A stretch of DNA of 21,789 bases from Erythrobacter sp. (GTDB taxonomy: Bacteria; Pseudomonadota; Alphaproteobacteria; Sphingomonadales; Sphingomonadaceae), in assembly GCA_002695185.1 (NCBI GenBank), contig NZOF01000122.1:1-21789 (forward strand), written 5' to 3'. Positions 8,864 through 18,000 of this stretch are shown here, piece after piece (position 1 is the stretch's first letter; every line of letters starts with the position of its first letter). A program made the translations under genes and the position numbers. Under the pieces are notes generated by a model. It ran no database searches. It was not told the origin of the DNA and was given only the letters and a program-made list of their open reading frames with translations.

Positions 8864-9361
8864 ATGACTAGAACATTATCCCTCATCACCGGGACCGCCG
8901 CGCTTGCGCTTACCGGTCTATCCTTTTCTGCCCCCGCGCAGGCGCAGTATCGGGAAGAGATTGCGCATGATCCAGCCAAGTGCACCTCCGGCAAGGGTCC
9001 GGCTGTGCTCGTCTCGATCAACGGCATCAAGGAATCGAAAGGGACCATTCGCATCCAGTCCTATCGCGCTACGAAGCAGGATTGGCTGGAATCGGGCCGG
9101 TGGATTTACCGCATGGAAGCGCCTGCGAAGGCTGGAACGATGCGGTTCTGCATGCCAGTGCCGAAACCCGGTCATTACGGCATCGCGGTGCGCCACGATA
9201 TCAACGGCAACGGCAAGACCGACATCTTCAGTGACGGCGGCGCAATGTCGAACAATCCGAGCATCAACATCTTCAACCTCGGCAAGCCGAGCTACAAGAA
9301 AGTCGGCTTCGATATCGGCAACCGGGTGGAGAATATCTCGATCAACATGCGTTACCGCTGA
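8864..9361 (+). CDS. DUF2141 domain-containing secreted protein
   Basis: A 165-aa protein with a clear Sec signal peptide (MTRTLSLITG, hydrophobic core, cleavage near SAPAQA|Q, about residue 27). The mature part matches the DUF2141 pattern: VLVSINGIKESKGTIRIQSY, then a CMPVPKPGHYGIAVRHDINGN stretch and GKTDIFSDGGAMSNN. The D-x-N-x-N-x-K-x-D run is typical of the family and could bind a divalent cation (inference). No biochemical role is established. GGGG about 10 bp upstream of the ATG may serve as the ribosome site. It is the only plus-strand gene here, and its last 10 bp overlap the end of the opposing gene. Confidence 0.9.
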   Translation: MTRTLSLITGTAALALTGLSFSAPAQAQYREEIAHDPAKCTSGKGPAVLVSINGIKESKGTIRIQSYRATKQDWLESGRWIYRMEAPAKAGTMRFCMPVPKPGHYGIAVRHDINGNGKTDIFSDGGAMSNNPSINIFNLGKPSYKKVGFDIGNRVENISINMRYR

Positions 9362-10248
9362 TTGCGGCGCGCGCGCCATAGCTCCCATGCGGCACCCGGC
9401 ATAGCGAGCAGGGGGTGACGTTCGCGAAAGGGCGTCACTTCAAGTGCGATTCCGGTATGCCGTTCGAGTTTCCAGGCACCATAGCGCGCGGCACCCTCGA
9501 ATGTAGTGGTAGCCTTGGCGAGCCGCAGGATATTCAGCGGCTTTCCGAGGCTTTCACGCCGTTTCCACCGGGCGCGAAGATCACGCTTCATCCGCTCCGG
9601 AAGGGTTGGCGAAAGCCGATCGCTTGTTTGGGTATAGTTGATACCCGCAGCCTCCCATGCCGCGGGCAGAAGCCCCGCAAAATGCTCGGAATTGACTGAC
9701 AATATCGAGTCCTCGCGCCCCGGCTTTTCCACCCGGAATTCGGCACGATAGGTAGCGCGGAACAAAGCTCGCCAATAATCTTCGGCGCGGCCTGCGTCCG
9801 GGCCCAGCACGGCGGCGTAGCGGCTTGCGGTGCAGGCAGCTTCGGCGATTGCATACGATACAATTTCAACCGTTTCGTTGTCGCGCGACCAAGCCAATGC
9901 GCTCGGCTGCACGAAACGAGTCCAGATGGTCGTATCGCGGCTGTTTCCGCTGGCGGCTTCGGCAAATTTTTCCAGGCTCATCGTGGCAATCTTTGCCCTT
10001 AGTGTCTCGCCTTCGTAATTCAGTTCGCGGTAACTGACGCGCGGCCAGACGCGCTCGCGCTGTTTGCCTGGGAGCAGCACATAGAAATCCAGCACGCCTT
10101 CGAGCGAGCCGGTGCGCAGGTTGGAACCATAAAACAGGACGGCCATCGCGCCTGTCTCTTCGCCCAGACGCTGCGCATAGGCTTTCACCTCTGGCCTGAG
10201 CGGGCACGAGAGCGTTTCGGTCACACGATTATGTAGCGTGTGGCTCAC
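9352..10248 (-). CDS. Nucleotidyltransferase-like protein, Tam41-type phosphatidate cytidylyltransferase candidate
   Basis: A 298-aa cytosolic-looking protein without signal peptide. Residues 37-60 read VLFYGSNLRTGSLEGVLDFY followed by VLLP. The YGS (40-42) followed 12 residues later by LDF-hydrophobic (Asp54) is the arrangement I associate with the mitochondrial CDP-diacylglycerol synthase Tam41 (YGSG ... DF), a nucleotidyltransferase-fold enzyme. A Y-x-x-L-x-x-x-G-x-x-x-R-x-K stretch (73-86) also fits that family. The start is GTG at 10248, overlapping the stop of the lipid kinase gene (GTGA), so the two are probably coupled. Proposed role: phosphatidate plus CTP to CDP-diacylglycerol. The alternative is an unrelated nucleotidyltransferase-like protein of unknown substrate. 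Confidence 0.6.
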   Translation of the reverse strand: MSHTLHNRVTETLSCPLRPEVKAYAQRLGEETGAMAVLFYGSNLRTGSLEGVLDFYVLLPGKQRERVWPRVSYRELNYEGETLRAKIATMSLEKFAEAASGNSRDTTIWTRFVQPSALAWSRDNETVEIVSYAIAEAACTASRYAAVLGPDAGRAEDYWRALFRATYRAEFRVEKPGREDSILSVNSEHFAGLLPAAWEAAGINYTQTSDRLSPTLPERMKRDLRARWKRRESLGKPLNILRLAKATTTFEGAARYGAWKLERHTGIALEVTPFRERHPLLAMPGAAWELWRARRNQR

Positions 10249-11297
10249 TCGGCAACGAAGGTGAGTTCAGGCCCCTGTTCGATGCGGTAGCTTCCCGGCG
10301 CGAAATGCTCCCCGTCGAGTACGAAAGGTGCATCGAGGGTCATGGCGAATCCGTCTGCCGCGACATGATGCAGACCTTGGCGCTTGAGCCAGCTTGGATG
10401 CCAGCCTGCGAGGATCGCTGGGACGGAAAAAAGCACGCGGCGGCGCGGATGGTCGAGTAGGAGCAGGCGAATGCCGCTCTGGTCTTTCCCGAACAGCTTG
10501 ATGTCGAGCGGCATCGTCTGAAGTGTCGACGCGAGCATGATGTGCCTGCGCTGTGGATCGCCAAACCCCGATCGTTCGATCGGCTGACCGGATGGCAGAT
10601 AGGCAAGCTTCAGGCGCGTGCCCCGCCGCCACTGGTTCCGATCGCTGCCGAACAGAGCCTGCAAGACGCCCCAGGCGCTTGTCATTCCCACGGCGAGCGA
10701 ATTGAAAAAGCCGATCTTGTGCGCATCCTGACCGGCGTCGACACCTAAGGAAAAGGCGCCAGCCCCCATAATGAAACCGAGCACGGGCGAATCCTTGCTG
10801 TCGATCGGTCGGATCGCGAGCGGCCTGCGCCTCACCGTGCGTCCGGTGGTATAGGCAGCGATGGCCTGTGATAGCGTCCAGTCCTCCGGCGAGCCCAGGT
10901 CCACATTGAGGGCGTTGGTCTTGCCCTTCGGCAGGACCGCGATCTTGGGCCAGTTTTTGCCAAAGACGCTTTGCCCCATGGTCAGGACATCGCGCACCGT
11001 TCCATCTCCGCCGCTGATCACCAGCAGGTCGATGCCGCGTTCCGCAAAACTAGCCAGTTCATGGACGATGTCGTGACGCGTATCGGGGCAAGCGACAGTA
11101 ACGTTGCTGCGTCCCTCGCACTCGCGTGTTTCGGCGAGATTCTGATGGCTGCGCCGGTTCAGGATCACACCCACGCGGACGGCCTGGCCACTACGGCTTG
11201 CCGGCTGCTGCCGCAGCGGCGCACGTGCGCTGTTACCCGCGTTCCGGGCAAAGTCCTCGAACTGGTAAATCGTACGTTCCATAGTCATGGCGCCCAT
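10245..11297 (-). CDS. Diacylglycerol kinase family lipid kinase (YegS/LCB5-like)
   Basis: A 350-aa protein of the DAGK catalytic family, which phosphorylates diacylglycerol, sphingoid bases or related lipids. The nucleotide-binding motif GGDGT is at 96-100 inside LLVISGGDGTVRDVL, followed by the LPKGKTNALNVDLG loop that replaces the common P-x-GT-x-ND. A C-terminal beta-sandwich carries DAPFVLDGEHF (the usual DGE). In a sphingomonad a sphingoid substrate is conceivable, but the sequence does not decide. The ATG at 11297 gives the longest frame; ATGs at 11288 and 11282 are alternatives, and the first about 35 residues are not domain-like. It is followed by an overlapping Tam41-like gene. Confidence 0.88.
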   Translation of the reverse strand: MGAMTMERTIYQFEDFARNAGNSARAPLRQQPASRSGQAVRVGVILNRRSHQNLAETRECEGRSNVTVACPDTRHDIVHELASFAERGIDLLVISGGDGTVRDVLTMGQSVFGKNWPKIAVLPKGKTNALNVDLGSPEDWTLSQAIAAYTTGRTVRRRPLAIRPIDSKDSPVLGFIMGAGAFSLGVDAGQDAHKIGFFNSLAVGMTSAWGVLQALFGSDRNQWRRGTRLKLAYLPSGQPIERSGFGDPQRRHIMLASTLQTMPLDIKLFGKDQSGIRLLLLDHPRRRVLFSVPAILAGWHPSWLKRQGLHHVAADGFAMTLDAPFVLDGEHFAPGSYRIEQGPELTFVAE

Positions 11298-11457
11298 GCC
11301 CCATAGAGCCGGGCGAGCCTAATAGTTTCCCGAAAGAGTCACACTTTGTCATGACTATGTAACCTATCGGCCAATGATTTCCAGCTTTTGCTCGAAACAT
11401 GTCAGCAGGCCTATGCGAGTGACAACGATTGCGTACCGCTGCCACTCGCTCCTGAAT
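11298..11457 (-). other. Intergenic region upstream of the lipid kinase
   Basis: This stretch of 160 bp separates the TonB receptor stop from the lipid kinase start and contains no gene. It holds the hairpin listed at 11415-11449. A promoter for the kinase unit is expected here, but no hexamer pair was clear enough to name. Confidence 0.4.
11415..11449 (-). terminator. Hairpin after the TonB receptor gene
   Basis: A 10-bp stem (11415-11424 with 11440-11449, nine Watson-Crick pairs and one G-T) closes a 15-nt loop 9 bp beyond the receptor stop codon. No T-run follows on the minus strand, so this is a weak terminator candidate; it marks the likely 3' end of the iron-uptake transcript. Confidence 0.35.
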
Positions 11458-13575
11458 TCAGAAATCCGCCGAGATGCTGGCCTTGAACGTGCGCGGCTTC
11501 CCCTGCAGCAATGCCGAAGAGAAGGCGTCGAATGCGCTGGCCCAATAGCGTTCATTAGCGACATTATCGACTGATAGACGCAGTGTCACAGGCGTTTCGC
11601 CGGCGGCGAAGACGTAACGCGCTCCAAGATCGAACCGGGTCCAGGTATCGAGTTCCAGAGTGTTGGCCGCATCGACCCACTGAGGGCCTGTATGAACGAC
11701 GCGTGCCGTCAGCGTGGCTCCTGTAAGGAAGGCCGGATCCCATTCCACATCCGCATTGGCAGTGTATTCCGGCACACCGGTGACCTTAGCGCCATTGTCG
11801 AATTCGGCATCGGTCAAGGCTGCCCCGCCGATCAGACGCAGTCCCGGTGCCACTTCACCGCTCGCGGTGAATTCGATGCCTTCGTTGCGCTGCTCGCCCA
11901 GATAGCCGTAGGTGCCGTCTTCGAGCACGCCTTCTCCCGGCCGCTCGATGCGATAGGCGCCAAGGCTCAGGAACATGCCGCCAAGGCCAAGCTTTCCGCC
12001 CACCTCGTACTGGACCGACACACGCGGTGCGAGCGCCTGTCCTGCGTTGGGCAATGGATTGGCAGGATCCAGCGGAACGAAGGCTCCCACCTGGAGCGCC
12101 TCGATCCTGTTGGCGTAGAGCGACAGCTGTTCGACGGGCTTCACGACGATCCCGGCGACTGGAGTAACCTTGTCGTTATCGTAGAAGTCGACGAGCACGC
12201 CATCATAGCCGATGTTTCGCTGGCGAATGTTCTGCAGCCGCAGCCCGCCCGTCAGCAGAATGCGGTCGTTCCACAGGCCCAGTGTATCCGAAGCAAAAGC
12301 GCTCCACAGCGTGGTTCTTGCGGTCGGATTGGGGTTGTCGAGATCGCCGCCGACGAAGCCTGTAGAGACAGGCTCCGCAACCTGCGGGGTTGCATAGAGA
12401 TTGGTCTCGTAACCCGGGAGAAAGTCGTAAGCCGTGCGGAATACCTGCCAGTTGGCGTTGCCACCGAAATTGAACTCGTGCGTCACCACCTCTCCGAGTT
12501 TGACACGTAGGCCGGCTTCCACGGCTTCGTTATTGGTCGTGGCGGGGACGAACAAGGCCGACCCTGCGGCAGCACCAGTGTCCACATCATTGACGGTAAC
12601 CCCGCCATAAATTCCTTTTTCCCGGCCATCACGCGCACCCGCTTTGGCGTAAACCATGGCGTTATCGGCCAAAGCATACTCGAGATTTACTGTCCCGAAG
12701 ACATCGCGCAATTCGCTGTAGGTAAAGTCCTGCGCGTAATTGGCATCGGCTTCGGGAACGTCCGGAATGGCGGACGTTCCCAGCGTCACCTTGGGGCGCA
12801 GTCCGTCAACCCGGATTTCCTGAAATGCCAGATCGAGCACAGCTTTGAACGGTCCCGAAGCGTAATCGATTGCCGCTCCAACTACGGCCGTGCGCCGATC
12901 TTCGCGATTAATCGATGTCTCTCCATCGAGATAAGCGCCATTCAGCCGGACGCCCCATTCGCGATTTTCGCCGAAGCGCCGCGAAACGTCGACCGCCCCG
13001 CCGAAGCGAGCATTTTCTTCCGCCGATCCGGTAACCCGCACGAAGTCTCGTTCGCCAGCCCGCTTGAGCTGCAGGTTCACGTTGCCGCCGAGGCCTGTCC
13101 CTCCTGGTGCGGCACCGTTGAGAAAAGCGCTGGCTCCGTTGAGAACCTGCACGCTGCCATAAAGCTGTGGAGCCACCAACTGGCGCGGTCCGATCCCGTA
13201 AAGGCCGTTTACGCCGACATCGTCGCCGAACAGGGTGAAGCCACGAACGACGAATTGCTCTGCAGCATTGCCGAAGCCGTAGGTCGTACGAATGGTCGCA
13301 TCATTTTCGAGCACGTCGCCCAGCGTCTGGGGCTGCTGGTTGAGGATCAGGCTTTCGTTATAGGTACGGATGGTGAAGGGCAGGTCTTCCGCAGCCTTAT
13401 TGCCGAGAACGCCCGCGCTACCGCCATTGGTGACTTCCGACTGGTTGGCGCGCTGGGCGGTCACGACGATAGTGTCCTGATCGTCCTGTGCATGCGCCAC
13501 TGCAGGCAGCGACAGGGCCAGGGCAAGCGTGGAAATGCGCGTCATACGGTTCATCGTCGGGTCTTTCATGATCAT
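11458..13575 (-). CDS. TonB-dependent siderophore receptor
   Basis: An outer-membrane 22-stranded barrel of about 700 aa that imports ferric siderophores using TonB energy. It has a signal peptide (RISTLALALSLPAVAHAQ), a TonB-box-like DTIVVTAQ, and a plug domain (LPFTIRTYNESLI, QTLGDVLENDATIRT, QFVVRGFTLFGDDVGVNGLYG). The long barrel ends SISADF with terminal Phe, as outer-membrane proteins do. The ATG at 13575 overlaps the stop of the preceding small gene (ATGA), supporting coupling. ATG at 13569 or 13554 (MNRMTRIS) would give a more ordinary signal peptide, so the exact start is uncertain. It is the third gene of a PepSY / small membrane protein / receptor operon preceded by a Fur-box-like palindrome. 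Confidence 0.93.
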   Translation of the reverse strand: MIMKDPTMNRMTRISTLALALSLPAVAHAQDDQDTIVVTAQRANQSEVTNGGSAGVLGNKAAEDLPFTIRTYNESLILNQQPQTLGDVLENDATIRTTYGFGNAAEQFVVRGFTLFGDDVGVNGLYGIGPRQLVAPQLYGSVQVLNGASAFLNGAAPGGTGLGGNVNLQLKRAGERDFVRVTGSAEENARFGGAVDVSRRFGENREWGVRLNGAYLDGETSINREDRRTAVVGAAIDYASGPFKAVLDLAFQEIRVDGLRPKVTLGTSAIPDVPEADANYAQDFTYSELRDVFGTVNLEYALADNAMVYAKAGARDGREKGIYGGVTVNDVDTGAAAGSALFVPATTNNEAVEAGLRVKLGEVVTHEFNFGGNANWQVFRTAYDFLPGYETNLYATPQVAEPVSTGFVGGDLDNPNPTARTTLWSAFASDTLGLWNDRILLTGGLRLQNIRQRNIGYDGVLVDFYDNDKVTPVAGIVVKPVEQLSLYANRIEALQVGAFVPLDPANPLPNAGQALAPRVSVQYEVGGKLGLGGMFLSLGAYRIERPGEGVLEDGTYGYLGEQRNEGIEFTASGEVAPGLRLIGGAALTDAEFDNGAKVTGVPEYTANADVEWDPAFLTGATLTARVVHTGPQWVDAANTLELDTWTRFDLGARYVFAAGETPVTLRLSVDNVANERYWASAFDAFSSALLQGKPRTFKASISADF

Positions 13576-13769
13576 TTAGGGGATCGTCTGGGAGCACGGC
13601 GCAACAGGCCGAAAAGAAGGGTGAAGGGGGCAAGTCCGGCGAAGCCCCAGGCCAAGGCGTCTCTCGGCCCGTTGCCGGTCAGACCGAGAACGAGGCCGAT
13701 GAGCATGGCTGTGGCAATCAGCAGGGGCCCCGCAAATATCGCGGAAGGTCTGCGCCGGGATCCTTTCAC
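13572..13769 (-). CDS. 65-aa two-helix membrane protein between PepSY and receptor genes
   Basis: The frame starts with GTG at 13769, overlapping the PepSY stop (GTGA), and ends with TGA at 13574-13572, overlapping the receptor ATG (ATGA). A longer frame from an ATG at 13865 lies inside the PepSY gene and is unlikely. The product begins MKGSRRRPSAIFAGPLLIAT and has two hydrophobic helices (about 10-30 and 38-56) joined by TGNGPRD, with a basic tail RRAPRRSPK. Both ends are positive, so both termini should be cytoplasmic. Small membrane proteins in this operon position (for example DUF3649/DUF3325 types) are known in iron-uptake operons of other proteobacteria; I cannot assign this one. It probably supports PepSY-linked iron release or transport (inference). 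Confidence 0.75.
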   Translation of the reverse strand: MKGSRRRPSAIFAGPLLIATAMLIGLVLGLTGNGPRDALAWGFAGLAPFTLLFGLLRRAPRRSPK

Positions 13770-14923
13770 GACACCGCCTGCGGAGTAGTGCCGGTGCGGA
13801 TCTCTTCGATCCGGCGCTCGATATTGCCCGGTGTACGTTTGAACCACAGCATGATGCCGGTCCACAGGACCCAGATCGTGGCCAGCGTCAGCACCGCCCA
13901 GATCAGCTTAAGCGGCAGGCCTCCGTAATCGCCGAAGTGCAGGGGCTTCGACATCATCAACGCCTGATTGAGCGCAGGCATGTTGCGGGCATCGGTCAAC
14001 TCTGCGGTGGCCGCATCCACCAATGCCGGCGTCAGAAGATGTTGGGTGAGAGGACGGTCGCCCTGAAAAAAGATTGCATAGTGGTGACCAGACGACCAGT
14101 CGCCGCCCGGAAACCCTATGAATTGCGGGCTTCTGCCGGGCAGGGCTCGGTTTGCCGCGTCCATTGCCGCATCCAGCGAGCCATAGTCCTGCGGCGCTAT
14201 GGAAGGGGTTCCTGCATAGGAAGCGGTCATTCGGGCAACTTCGCCGTCGCGCCAGCTGTCCGTCAGCGGGTCGGCGAATGCGTTAATGGCTCCCGTGAGG
14301 CCAATGACTAGCATCCATGCCAAAGCCACTATGCCGAAGAAATTGTGGTGATCGAGGCGGCGCAGCCGATCGCTTCTGTTCCTGCGTATGGTTCCGAAGG
14401 CGATCTTGCGCATGAAGGGGGCGTAAAGGACGGTGCCCGAAACGAGAGCGAGGACGAACAACAACCCCATAACGCCCAGAACCAGCATGCCGGGCAGGCC
14501 TAAAAACATGTCGGTATGGAGCTGGAGGATGAAGTCCATCACCGGATTGACCGGCGCCGGGCCCAGTGAAGCGCCGGTTGTACGGTCGAAGAAAAAGAGA
14601 TCCATCTGGTCGGGAGCGGCGTCAGGGCCGGGGCCGGTAGTCACCGTCAGCAGCGGGCTGTCCTGGCTGAAAGCCATGAATAAAGGCACTGATCCGGGGC
14701 TTCCCGCCAAAGCCTTGTCCAGCATGACATCGAGGGACAAGCCGCTATCGGCGGAGGGGGGGCCGCTCAGCGTAGCTTCCGTATCCCCAGTCATCGCGGC
14801 ATCGATCTCGTCATGGAAAACCAGCGGCAGCCCGGTCACGCACAACATCAGCAGGAATACCGTAGGTATTAGACTGCTCCACTTGTGGATCAGGTACCAG
14901 ATTCGGATTGCTCTACGAGACAT
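13766..14923 (-). CDS. PepSY-associated membrane (PepSY_TM) protein, iron-uptake type
   Basis: A 385-aa inner-membrane protein of the PiuB/PepSY_TM family. The N-terminal helix pattern RIWYLIHKWSSLIPTVFLLM then CVTGLPLVFHDEID is characteristic. Further helices lie at about 150-170 (MLVLGVMGLLFVLALVSGTVL), 195-220 (HHNFFGIVALAWMLVIGLTGAI) and 340-365 (LKLIWAVLTLATIWVLWTGIML), with periplasmic PepSY-like segments between. Members commonly sit beside siderophore receptors and are thought to act in reductive iron release; the mechanism is not firmly established. It is the first gene of the operon, with a Fur-type palindrome 36-50 bp upstream of its ATG, so it is likely induced by iron starvation. 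Confidence 0.9.
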   Translation of the reverse strand: MSRRAIRIWYLIHKWSSLIPTVFLLMLCVTGLPLVFHDEIDAAMTGDTEATLSGPPSADSGLSLDVMLDKALAGSPGSVPLFMAFSQDSPLLTVTTGPGPDAAPDQMDLFFFDRTTGASLGPAPVNPVMDFILQLHTDMFLGLPGMLVLGVMGLLFVLALVSGTVLYAPFMRKIAFGTIRRNRSDRLRRLDHHNFFGIVALAWMLVIGLTGAINAFADPLTDSWRDGEVARMTASYAGTPSIAPQDYGSLDAAMDAANRALPGRSPQFIGFPGGDWSSGHHYAIFFQGDRPLTQHLLTPALVDAATAELTDARNMPALNQALMMSKPLHFGDYGGLPLKLIWAVLTLATIWVLWTGIMLWFKRTPGNIERRIEEIRTGTTPQAVS

Positions 14924-14958
14924 GCGGGCCCGCTACCGACACCCGCAGACCGGGTCAA

Positions 14959-14973
14959 TGCTAATCATTCGCA
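14959..14973 (-). promoter_or_regulatory. Fur-box-like palindrome upstream of the PepSY/TonB operon
   Basis: TGCTAATCATTCGCA is a 7-1-7 palindrome with one mismatched pair (minus strand TGCGAATGATTAGCA). It matches the GATAATGATTATC-type 6-1-6 Fur operator pattern and lies 36 bp before the ATG of a PepSY gene heading a siderophore-receptor operon, the expected operator position. The binding protein (Fur or an Irr-like regulator) is not shown by the sequence. No convincing -35/-10 hexamers were identified. Confidence 0.6.
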
Positions 14974-15033
14974 ATAGCACGCAATGTCAGATGCGTTGTC
15001 CTGTTGCATCAGGTCTGATCGCTTCGCATGTAG

Positions 15034-18000
15034 TTACATCTGCTGGGCGCACTCGAGCACTTCGATTTCCAGTGACTGGATCGAACCTTCCGGGCCAACC
15101 GTAACGGGTGCCGGATCGGCCATGCAAATGCCAAGCCGCTTAGCCTGTCCAGGGTCGATGACAAGCTCGTAAGACCCAGGCTTGATCTCTTCGAAAAAGA
15201 AGTAACCGCCTCTCTCGGACCGGGCATTACCACCGACTTTGCCCGTTCCATCGACGAGTACGAGACGAAGCCCGGAGACACCCCTATCCCGGCTGTTGCC
15301 CCTGAAAGACACCGTACCTTCGATCTCGCTTTGCGCCACGATCGGAAAATCCATGACATGAAAGCGGCCGGCGCGAGGCACGAATTCTATACCGCGCTCT
15401 ACCGGGACCATGAGAATATCGGGTAGCGTCGTTGGATCGACCTGCACCGTCGCACGGTTGCCATGGCCCAGATGCGTGAGGCGAGTCGTACCATCCGCCC
15501 TCGTTGCTCCGACATTATTGCTGACCGTAAATCCGACGTTCTCGAGCGCGATGTCCCCATCGCTGAAAACGCTGTCCCCATCCATATCCTGAAACGCCCG
15601 GAGGCTTACGCCACCCGAAGAAGCCTGTCCCGGACGGGCGAGGAAGAATTCGCGAGTCAGCGGGTCGCGACCGAAACTGAAACCGAGCCTGATCGCCGCC
15701 GAATAGTTTTTCAGTCCGAAGCCGTAATTGCCGTCGAATGCCACCGAGAACCGGTCGAATTCGCGAATTGCGGATGCTCCCAAACCAAGGCCCCCGCCGT
15801 TAAAGGAATAGGATGCCCTCCCATTCACGACCGTCCGGTCATCGATCTGACGGTCGATCTCGGCAGCCACATTGGTAAGCTCGGCACCGGGCATGAGCCG
15901 GTAGCCCACAGAAGCCCGCGCCTGGGTCCGCGAGCGGCGGAAGGTCGTCAGATCGAAACTTCCCCCGAGCTGCGAAAAGCCATCGCCGTCCCTGTTGCTG
16001 GCACGCAGATATTCGAGATTGTTGGACACGACCAACCCGGAAAATCGGGCCGATCCGCGAAGGAGAGCACGCATATCCGACCGCCCATCGAAATATTCGA
16101 TGTTCCGAAGCCGTGCAGCGACCGGGATGACGGTTTCCGTCGCCCCGCCGATTTTGACGGTCGTGTTGAGGTCCAGTTCGGTGGCCCGGCTCAACGGATC
16201 GCGATTGTTGCTGCGCAGCTCGTCGATGAAACCACCGCCATATTCGAAATGGGACAGGGCGAAGGCCCCTCCCAAAAGCCTGCCGCCCGTACCCAGGCCC
16301 ACGGCATAGCTACCGCCGTCCGACATCGCAGCATCCGCACGAAGTGCAAGCCCACCCACGCCACTGCGGAGCCCGGCAGTCCCGATAAAACCGCCGCCGT
16401 CATCCTCATCGAAGAAGGCGAGGCTTGCGAGCGCCGTAAACTCTTCACTCAAGCCGTACGATACGCGGCCTGCCGCCTGCCATCTGCCATAGCCTTCGGT
16501 AGGACGGAAATCGGGGCCCTGCACTCCGAGCAAGTTCTCGCCGCGCTGGATCGCGCCGAAATCGTATTCCAGCTTGCCGCTCGAAAGGCGCCCGTCGCCG
16601 ACGCTGATCCGCCTGACCTCTTCGCGGCGCTGGCCCTGCGGGCCGTAGAAAACGAAGCGGAATACATTCAGGCCGTAATCGACCGGGATTTCGAGAAATT
16701 CATATTGCCCGTTTGGGGCATTGGCAACGGAACCGATGAGAATGTCATTGCGATAGAGTTCCACTTCATACCCGCTGGGCAGAATGCCGCGCAGGTCGAT
16801 CTGTTCGAAGACCGAGGCGCTTTCGAACGGACGGTTGGTGACGAACCCGCCTCTGCCCGCGCGCCCTCGCAGCCCGACCGGCATGGAGGTGGTGGCGACA
16901 TCTCCCAGCTGGAATTCGGTCGCGGCGAGAGGCCCCAAAAGGTCGCCATCGACATCGCGCCGGCCGATCTGGATGAGCGAAGACACCAGTCCGTCCTGAG
17001 TTGAGGCCGAAAAGTATGACTGGCCAGTCAGGTAGGCGATGTCGCCCGATAATCGCAGGTCGCCCTCGAGCCGAGCGCCCTTCGCGGAGTCCGAGATCGG
17101 TCGCAGTTCGATATCGCCCATAGGTACCGAAATCGGCAGCCACGGGGTTTCCTGCCGCGTCCAGCGTTCTGCTTCGTTCGGGGGGCGGCGCTTTCCCAGC
17201 TTGGCGCGCTCCATTTCTCGCCGCAACCGCTCCTCGAAGGGAAAGGGTTCGAGAGTCGTCAACAGGATGGTCTGGCTGCGAAGGTTCGGTTCCACCTCAA
17301 TTGGCAGTATGTCTGCGAAGATCTCGCTGCGGAGATACAATTCGCCCTCGAATGCCATGGCGTCCGCACGATCGAGCGGACGGTTCCCCTTGGCTGTGCG
17401 GAGCTCGCGCTGACGAAGGTCGATCGTGAGTTTCCGCTCTTCATCGAGGAACCACCCGCTCGCGTAATGGCCGTCATCGCTGATTCGAATGGCGAGATCC
17501 AGGATCCGCGTGAGTTCGCCAAAGGGAAGATACAACGCCTCCCGCGATCCGTAGGCTATAAGCGTATCGGCGGAATCGAAGCCCCTGATCCTCAGCTGCA
17601 GGATCAGCTCGTCATCGACAGTGAATAGCGGAATATCTTTCTGGTCGAGCGGAAAGGTCTGGCGGCCGGGGGTCAGGTCGAATGGCTGCTGCTGTTGAAA
17701 TTCGGCCGTCGCTTGAGCCGGAGGATCGGGTGAATGGGGCGTACGGTCCTGCAGGGGGCCTTTTGACGGTCCGGAAGGGGAAGCAAGGGACGAGGGAGGA
17801 AGTGAGTTTGGCCCGCTCCCTTTTGGGGGCATCGAGCCAGAAGTAGCTGTACGAGCGTCTGCCAGTGGAGGAGGATGTTGGGCCTCTGATGGTTTTCTGC
17901 TGGCGGCGTCCAGAACAGTGCCGAACTTCGGGGCTGGGGAAGTGGTTGAATTGAGGCCAGGAAGGGTATCTGTTGGCAGTTGTGCGAACGATGGCACACC

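Noticed and set aside
15463..17004. Plus-strand open frame of 513 codons
   Set aside because: It lies wholly antisense to the usher gene, has no family-like motifs or signal features, and is a typical antisense artefact of high-GC codon usage.
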